Of a stretch of DNA of 64,000 nucleotides, positions 57,728 through 64,000 are shown one piece after another. The notes under the pieces are model-generated. The model had not been told where the DNA came from. It did no database searches and saw only the letters and a program-made list of their open reading frames with translations. Numbering within the stretch: the stretch's first letter is position 1; every line of letters begins with the position of its first letter. The DNA is taken from assembly GCA_015499995.1 (NCBI GenBank), contig JADNRV010000032.1, positions 62,001-126,000 of the forward strand, in the 5' to 3' direction. The DNA comes from Flammula alnicola. Taxonomy: Eukaryota; Basidiomycota; Agaricomycetes; Agaricales; Strophariaceae. A program made the position numbers and the translations under genes.

Positions 57728-59617
57728 GCGTCGACTTGAATACTAGTAGCCTCGTGATGACATCACTGGACCGAGTATAGAAATGTGGTCATGCATGCGC
57801 AGGCAGTACCCCACTTTCAAGCATGTAGACAACGACATATAGCACCTACTTAACCGACGACAGTCAACTTTTTGTCGACTTTGAGGTCTTGATTGCATGG
57901 GGCCGTTCGTGTGCGCACGAGTCAGCGAGAAATCAAGTTTGTATTGCGTGATCGGTAACTATCATACACTAACGGTGACTATTCGTGAGAGTGGAGATAC
58001 CACGAAAGTCCAAAGTCCAACGTTCAGCAGTCCATTAATTGTTTGCGAAATAGGTCCATCTGGAATAACTCGAGGGAGATGCATTCAAGCAATCAGCTTG
58101 AAGTCGGGACTTCTATTGCCACTATCACCAAACACTAGTAGCAAGGTGATCGAATGTCAGGCTTTGGTCATATGTACATCAATATTTTCGCAACTCACAA
58201 GTGATGGTGTATATTCCCGGAATGGTGTCGGTAGGCACTGTGACGACTTCGTGCCCGGATCGCAAATCGAAGCCTTCAGCGAGGGAGACCTGCGTTACAC
58301 TGAGTGTACCATTCACTATCAAACAATCCGAATTGGTCAACATATTCAGGAATATAAAATCCCGGACTGGAAAAGGACTGACTCTTGTTCAAGATGATGG
58401 CAGCCCCGTTGGAAATATTAACGGGTGCGTTCGAGGTATCCCTTAATACGTCAGAAAATCGACATTCAGAATTTTATTCACGACATGTTTGTCAAGACAT
58501 ACCAGAGAACGAGCTCTTGGCGGCCTGCGACCCAGACTGAGTGTGCGTCTGGCTTGATAATTGTCGGATCCCATACAATAAGAGCAGACTTTGCAACCAA
58601 GGCCGCGCAAGATGCCTGGGTAGCGAAGCCGGCCATCATCAAAGCAGATATAAAGAGAGCTTCATGATGTTGGGACGAAGAGAAGGTGCGAGTTATAGAA
58701 GAGTATTGAAAGACTCGAATATTGGGGGAGGTAGAACAAATTGTGTTTGCTTAAATACCCCGCAGACTCGTCAGCTTTAAGGCGAGGGTTTTTCCAGCCG
58801 TTCGGTGTAGGGTCACCGTTTCAGCAAATAATAACTTGTTAGGGGTCTAGTGCTCTGATACTGATCTATGTCATGGACCGGGCTCCATCGCAGCGAGATA
58901 TGTCTCCTGCAACTGATTCGTGACCGAAGCTCGCGTAGACGAATCCAACCGTCTTCCTGTTCCTTGATGAATTTGAACAAGCGTTTCTAGCGTCGACTTC
59001 TGAGTATGTCGGAGGAAAAGAGGATGGTTTTTTGGGGAAATATGTCGTGAGCAGTTCTGATTAATTTCACAGCCTCACGCTTTCATGGCAGATCAAAGAT
59101 AAAATTAGCGCGGAACTTCACACCACCAAGTCTCGTTGTATGATGTCTAACTCCAGCACTTATTAATAAAAGATCTGGGTGCAGTCGTACTAAGGCACCG
59201 AGGACGTAACCTCCCTAGGTAGAAGACTAACATGGATCACGTTGTACGAAACTGAGAACCAAGACGAGGAAAAGACAAGCTCCGGGACCAGGTTCATACG
59301 AGGACATCTTTCCTTCCACGGCAGCGGGTCCGTAAATATCTCGACTGCCTAAAACCAATGACAGTGGCTCAAGGTGATTGTCTTTTTTCAATCTTTCTCG
59401 AATGTTAGAAGGAGCCTAGGTTCACGAACTTGGAACGTGAGTATGAAGTAGCCTGGAAGTGGGTCGCTCAGCCCATCAGTCGAGATCATGAGCAGTCTTT
59501 GGCCAAAAATAACGGGGACTGGGCGCCTGGTTATTCACCACATTTTTAGCGACGTCTCCGTATAGCGACAGTCGGACAGAAGCCGTCCGCAAGCGTGTGT
59601 GAGCCTAGGCTTTTCAA
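56722..59617 (+). repeat. Segmental duplication, copy B (uninterrupted)
   Basis: Matches 16561-22433 without the 2.85-kb element. The empty insertion site is at 59441-59443. Contains most of the SDR and the second Kre9-like gene. Confidence 0.85.
58085..58665 (-). CDS. Kre9/Knh1-like secreted protein, duplicate B, signal peptide frame-broken
   Basis: Same four-exon layout as the gene at 17956-18538. It encodes TIIKPDAHSVWVAGRQELV, DTSNAPVNISNGAAIILN, SFDLRSGHEVVTVPTD and LFGDSGNRSPDF. The first ATG (58665) is followed after eight codons by a stop, because one base is missing relative to duplicate A in the signal peptide (ctctcttta). An internal ATG at 58639 gives MMAGFATQASCAALVAK, a shortened and weaker signal. 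Either a recent loss of secretion, a sequencing gap, or use of the internal start. Not classed as fully dead because everything downstream is intact. Confidence 0.6.
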
Positions 59618-59625
59618 CGCATGTC

Positions 59626-60720
59626 TTTATCCAGGTGACCTGCCGTTTGGAGGAAATGCAAATAAGCTGCTATGACAGGTTGTCCGTCTTCCATTTGATC
59701 AATGGACTCGTGGAGATTGGCTGGTGTGATGGCGCTGAGATAGTCTGTGAGAGCCTGCGCGATCCGGCCTGATGCGAAGTAAGGAAGGGAGATGGAACGA
59801 GCAGAATTATCTTTGTGGCAGATTTGCGTAAAAGAAATCGGAGCGGCGAACAGTTTGGATTCATCAAAGCCATCGCGCACTTTCGTGAATGCTGGATCAA
59901 TAAATCCTTCAAGGCTACGGCGAAAAAAATCCGGTTTCCTTTCAAGCATGACGTCATCGTCCGTTATGGCGGTGTTCCAGACCACAAAGCGTCGCAGAGA
60001 TGGAAGCTGGGAGAGCAATCTAACCACGATGTCGATATTTATTTGATTGTTATGAGAAACTTTGAGGACACCAACATCGGAATGTAGAGACAGCAGATCA
60101 ACAACCTGTTCGTCTGTGAGATGGAATCCAGATAAGTCGACAGTCTTCTCAAGTTGGAGGTCGGCGTCGAGGATTTTTGAAAGCAGATAAATGCCCACTT
60201 CGGGAAGTGGCTCTCGAGAGCGGAGAATTTCCTTGATTTTCCAGATTTTTCAGGAAGTGAGAGTAGCATCTCGAGTTTTTCTCTCTCGTTGCTGCCAATG
60301 GCAAGTTCCACAGCAGGTCTATGCGACTTCGGAAAGCGAATCCTGTGGCGAGTAGCGGCGTGCCCCGTATTCGCTTGGCCAGGCTTCAGCTATCTTCCGC
60401 ATGGAGATCATGAGGATAGAGTTAAAAGAGCGTGCTGTAGATAGCACATCTAGGTCAATGGCGGGTTTTCTTCGCCTTCGCTAAGCTTTTTGGGCGCGGG
60501 ATAGTAAGATCGAACATATTCCTCTGCCGAAATCGGTGCCATTACTGTCACCGGCCTTGTACGTTCATCACGTTCGGCGTCGAAGAGAAAAAAATACGAC
60601 GAGACCTCAGGCCTCAGGCCTCGTTGTTGTCTGAGAAAAGATAAGTGAAAGACGCTGGTTTTCATGTTCTTGGACAGGATCAAAGAATTTTCCGAGTCCC
60701 GGTCGAGCTTGTCCGACTGT
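59626..60720 (-). pseudogene. Copy 3 of the multicopy unrecognised family, frame-broken
   Basis: Homologous to 4591-6579 on the opposite strand. It shows ISAEEYVRSYYPAPKKLSEG, a frame change, LDVLSTARSFNSI, KIAEAWPSEYG, PAVELAIGSNEREKLEMLLS, a frame change at the same site as in copy 1, then IGIYLLSKILDADLQ-type sequence. After that come VDLSGFHLTDEQVVDLLS, SLRRFVVWNTAITDDD, SLEGFIDPAF and RIAQALTDYLSAI. A run of about 30 residues present in copy 1 is missing around 60340. Abuts the end of the segmental duplication. Confidence 0.5.
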
Positions 60721-60830
60721 CTGAAAAGTTAAACTCCATCTTCACGTGATCCGATGCTCCGGCGCACTGCCAGCGCAACTGACAGTGAGTGCAAAGCATG
60801 CAAGTGTCCTGTCCTTCAGAATCACCTTTT

Positions 60831-60962
60831 TCACCAGGTTTTGGTCATTGGCTGAAATATCTCGGTCAACAATGCATCCAGGCGCTCTATATCACCGCAA
60901 AGCTCGAATGCAGGCGAGAATACGTGGAAGCCAGAGGTCGTCAACTCCACTGAAGACGTCAT
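60831..60962 (-). other. Possible short exon upstream of copy 3
   Basis: Encodes MTSSVELTTSGFHVF and CGDIERLDALLTEIFQPMT before a gtgaaa donor-like site at about 60834. Only 100 bp from the divergent questin-oxidase start. Could be the first exon of copy 3 or a separate small gene. Unrecognised. Confidence 0.2.
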
Positions 60963-61060
60963 GATCGACTCACATTGTTTCGTGTATTTTAGAGTATGCG
61001 CCAGCCCGTGCTGCTCTCGAAATCCTTGACTTGTGCCTATATTCTTCAAATCGATAAGCT

Positions 61061-63424
61061 ATGTCTATTGTTCTTCTCGAGAATCTCTTCCCAGTACCAT
61101 CCCCATCGCCATCCACGCTATCACCCTCTCACTTTCCAGGAGTTTCGCCACAATCGACTGAGGCGCTTCAGAATGTCCTGAAGGATAATCATAGGAAGTG
61201 GCATATATTCTTCAACGAGAAGCGTTTTCACAAGTGAGTGTTTCGTTCTCTTATCGAACATGGCACTAAGAGATCAAACATCAAGTCATGCGGCCCATCG
61301 CGCCATAGCCTCCTGGGCACTCGGAGCTGACGCTTCTACTATACAATCAAAATACGAGAAAGATTGTGGATATGAGAAGCCAGCTTTCGAATCCCCAGAA
61401 GCCATTACGGCTGAGAATTTCAATGAGCATCTTGGAGATGACAAGTACGTGTAGCGGCTGGGTCTCGCTTCGTTCTTAACTTACGACCAAAATCTAGATA
61501 CTTCAATGCATACATGCAATTTTTTACCGCATACTTAAAGGATAATGAAATTTCAACTGCTCTTGAAGAGTTCGTATTCTCTCGTAAAGCCAACCTTGGC
61601 TTGAACTCTAGCAACGCGAGCCTGCCAGCAGACAAACAACCATTGATGCTCAGCAGGTTTCTATCTGGTCTACTTCATCCTATGATACACACGGGCTATG
61701 GTGCAGAATTTAACCTGCCTGGTATGGTCGTCGAAGGTAATATCCGCTCGCTCGTAGTTCATCCGAATGCCTTTCTTACTCTTCATTTCAGGCCTCGCTC
61801 AAACCGCAGTGCATCTCTGTCCCCCCAATCTTCTGACGCATCTGTCTCTCTTTGCAGATGCAGACGATAGGTTCACGCGCATTACTACTGCTGTCTCAGA
61901 AACCATTGGCAACACCTTCAATGCGACGGCGTCTTTCGTCGATTCGGCGTTAGACAATGTTTTGCCCTCGACTTTACATGATGCAAATGAGGCCGTTCCT
62001 CACTACATGGCCGAGAAACATGAAGCGAAAGGAGTTGGAATCCCCCATGCACTCAGCATCCTTGCACGCGTCCTGAGCGACCCCCGGTTTGCGCCGTCTT
62101 CCAAATCTTCTCAGAAAGACGAGGTGAATCTGTTCGAAGAGACTGTCGAAAAGCATGGTGGGGCGCTTGCTAGTTATGTCAACGAATGGGATTTAAGGGC
62201 CAGAATGTCGACAAGAAGATCGAAGAGCTGGCTTGGGTTGTCTGTGTGCTTTACGGTGTGGCGGATGGACCGATGGGAAGTACAACGACGATGAATATCC
62301 TAACTTCAATGCTGATTTCTTCTTGTGAGTGTCAAAATTTCATGTTCCAGTGATCCTTGGATTCTAATTCATGCTCATCATAGTATGCACCTCGTGACGT
62401 CCTCTATATTCCTCCCTGCACTCTGTGCTCTCCTCTCTCCTGTCTCTCAAGTACGCTTGCTGAAAGCGTATTTACACGTCTCGCTCGCATGGGCTGTCGC
62501 GCGTGGTCAGCCAGCATTGGACATTCCGGATTCGTCACGATATGCAGAGCCCGGAGATAGGTTCGTACCATCATCCGTTAGGTCGATGAAAACATTGGAT
62601 ATCTGGATGAGGATGGTGAGGAGGCCAGGACGCATCATGACGAGCATGTGACCAAGATTATCAGGTCGCTCGTTGGTTGGGGCGGTGCCTTTGGGACGAA
62701 GAAGGCCAGGGTTTGCCCGCCTGCTAAAGCAACTGAACTTGGGAAAGCTGGTAGCGGAAGAAACGTGACCGAGGAGGAGGCGGAGAGTGCTGGTTTTGGT
62801 ATGGGGTTAGGATTCACCGGTGCTAGTGAGAGTACTAGTGCTAAAGCTGCTGAAGTGGAAGAGGAAGGCCCGGGCGAAGAGGCCGGTTCGGACCTAGAGC
62901 GCAGCGTGCTGACCGCGAGACTGAGGAGGCGAGCAACAAGGCAAAGACGCGGATCTGCATCCTAGGGCATGGCGTGATTCCAAAAATGGTGTTGCAAGTA
63001 GCTACGGACGAGGTTGGTGGGCCGAGGGTGTTGGTCCTCGAGCCGTGCGCGGGCCGGTGGCAACAGGCGCAGAGGACTTTGTCCAAGATGAAGGGCCTTT
63101 CTACTCTGCGCCGCATGGTCCTCCGACATCGAAAATGCGGGCGACGATGCCAATGTTATTCCCCCAACAGACCTGGCTGGGTCAGAGTATCTTGACGGAG
63201 GGCTGTTCTTGAGAGTTGGCGTGCTTACACTGGGGCGAATGGGATGGGATTTGGAAGGTAAGAATGAGAGACGACCATGGCAGAAGCAAGAGGTCAGAGA
63301 GACGACGAAGAGTTTTGGGATTTTAAAGGGTTCTTCGATCAGGATTATATTCGAGCGAAGAACGCTAAAGAGGTTCCAAGGCGAAATTTTGAAGGGCTTG
63401 ACTTCGTGTATGTATCATATGTGT
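61061..63424 (+). CDS. Questin oxidase-like (AflY/MdpL-type) protein, frame-broken
   Basis: Relative of Baeyer-Villiger-type questin oxidases of fungal anthraquinone and aflatoxin pathways; many basidiomycete members have unknown substrates. Exons 1-4: 61061-61233, 61286-61444, 61498-61736, 61792-62324; exon 5 starts at 62384. Motifs: NHAAHRAIASWALGADAS, YEKPAFESPEAITAENFNEH, GLLHPMIHTGYGAEFNLPGM, GLAQTAVHLCPPNLL, FNADFF and MHLVTSSIFLPALCALLSP. The C-terminal family motifs reappear far downstream: AGSEYLDGGLFLRVGVLT near 63190 and EEFWDFKGFF near 63315. Between lies a charged, Glu-rich stretch of about 130 residues (62650-62965), unusual for the family. Exon 4 is two bases short; adding one A at 62195-62196 and one G at 62275-62277 restores the family sequence. 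Further frame changes occur after 62640. Confidence 0.7.
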
Positions 63425-63429
63425 ACTTT

Positions 63430-64000
63430 TATATCTAAGCTTCGTGTAAATGTTTCTGCACCAGATGAACTCTGAATTCCGTTACTCTCTGTGAAAGATA
63501 ATTAATACTTGCAGGCATGAGTGTGCGTGAAAGTGATGCTGGCATATCTGCTGGCATCCATGGATGATATAACTTTGAACGCTTCGCAACAGTTGGAAGA
63601 CGTGAACTCAAGTTCGCTGGATTATCTAGCCTGCGCTACTAAGGATCGAGATACAAAGCGCCACAGAACGTGCCGGTCCATGAGATGTCAACGAAATGAA
63701 ACCATGAACAGCGTAGGCGAAAGTGATTTTTTCTTCAAAAGTGGTAAGAGTTGACCGTAAAATGACTTGAAGAGTACAAGAAATGGTATGGTGGAGACAT
63801 CGAGGCTGTAAAGAGACTACTAGTAGAGGAATGCAAGGAGAAAAACTGAATGAAACTTCTTACATATTAGGCGCCGGCGCGCTCCGGATTGGGTGTTTGG
63901 CGCAGACGAGCGGTGACTTCCGATCCAAGCAACGCCTGTCTCGAAATCCTGACTTGATCCTGACGGCCGTCCTGCATAATGCTTGAAATCCGTCAACTTG
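63430..64000 (+). other. Window edge, unassigned coding-like pieces
   Basis: A short open piece near 63770-63848 encodes KKWYGGDIEAVKRLLVEECK then stops. Another open stretch reaches the window end. They might be the 3' part of the gene before or the 5' part of a gene continuing outside. Confidence 0.2.

Noticed and set aside
61061..63424. Complete secondary-metabolite cluster around the questin-oxidase-like gene
   Set aside because: No polyketide synthase, NRPS, terpene synthase, P450 or cluster regulator was found in the window.
1..64000. CRISPR arrays, bacterial operons, toxin-antitoxin or phage genes
   Set aside because: The sequence is eukaryotic with pervasive introns; no regularly spaced repeats or prokaryotic signals were seen.

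Overview
The window is nuclear DNA from a filamentous basidiomycete, most likely an agaricomycete (mushroom-forming fungus). Genes carry many short introns of about 45-70 nt, including microexons of 10-18 nt and several GC-AG introns. F-box/leucine-rich proteins, a priA/CPL1-like cysteine-rich secreted protein, a fungal SLATT-domain protein, a Kre9/Knh1-like secreted protein and a questin-oxidase-like protein are all types common in such genomes. There is no CRISPR array, operon or rRNA. I see one tRNA.

Layout. 1-6.6 kb: tail of an F-box-like gene with a frame-broken end, a small PPPY membrane-protein gene with two single-base frame breaks, and the longest copy of an unrecognised multicopy family. 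7.1-13.3 kb: two F-box genes on the minus strand flanking a gene-poor stretch. 13.4-18.5 kb: a second, truncated copy of the multicopy family, the C-4 sterol methyl oxidase gene (ERG25), a broken short-chain dehydrogenase (SDR) and a Kre9-like gene. 19.4-22.2 kb: a 2.85-kb inverted-repeat element inserted in the duplicated segment. 23.4-30 kb: a head-to-head pair of paralogous putative nuclear proteins and a SLATT gene. 30.8-31.3 kb: a MITE-like element. 32.8-39.7 kb: NC2-alpha, the GINS subunit SLD5, a single-pass membrane protein, a DUF3074/START-like protein and a DAP1/PGRMC-like haem-binding protein. 39.9-41.4 kb: tRNA-Pro and a second inverted-repeat element carrying an intact two-exon ORF. 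42.6-49.5 kb: two secreted proteins and EPL1 (NuA4). 52.3-55.3 kb: an AzgA purine transporter in 19 exons. 56.4-58.7 kb: an intact SDR plus a second Kre9-like gene. 59.6-63.4 kb: the third family copy and a questin-oxidase-like gene.

The housekeeping genes belong to separate systems: transcription (NC2-alpha, EPL1), replication initiation (SLD5), sterol synthesis (ERG25, with DAP1/PGRMC-type proteins known to support sterol P450s) and purine uptake (AzgA). The main structural finding is a direct segmental duplication: 16561-22433 and 56722-59617 share an SDR and a Kre9-like gene. The first copy has a degenerate SDR and was invaded by the 2.85-kb element. The second copy preserves the empty target site, so the element's ends and its 3-bp target duplication can be read exactly.

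Limits. All similarity calls come from reading translations and remembered family motifs; no search was run. Exon borders were set by splice signals and checked by phase arithmetic, and a few may be off by one.
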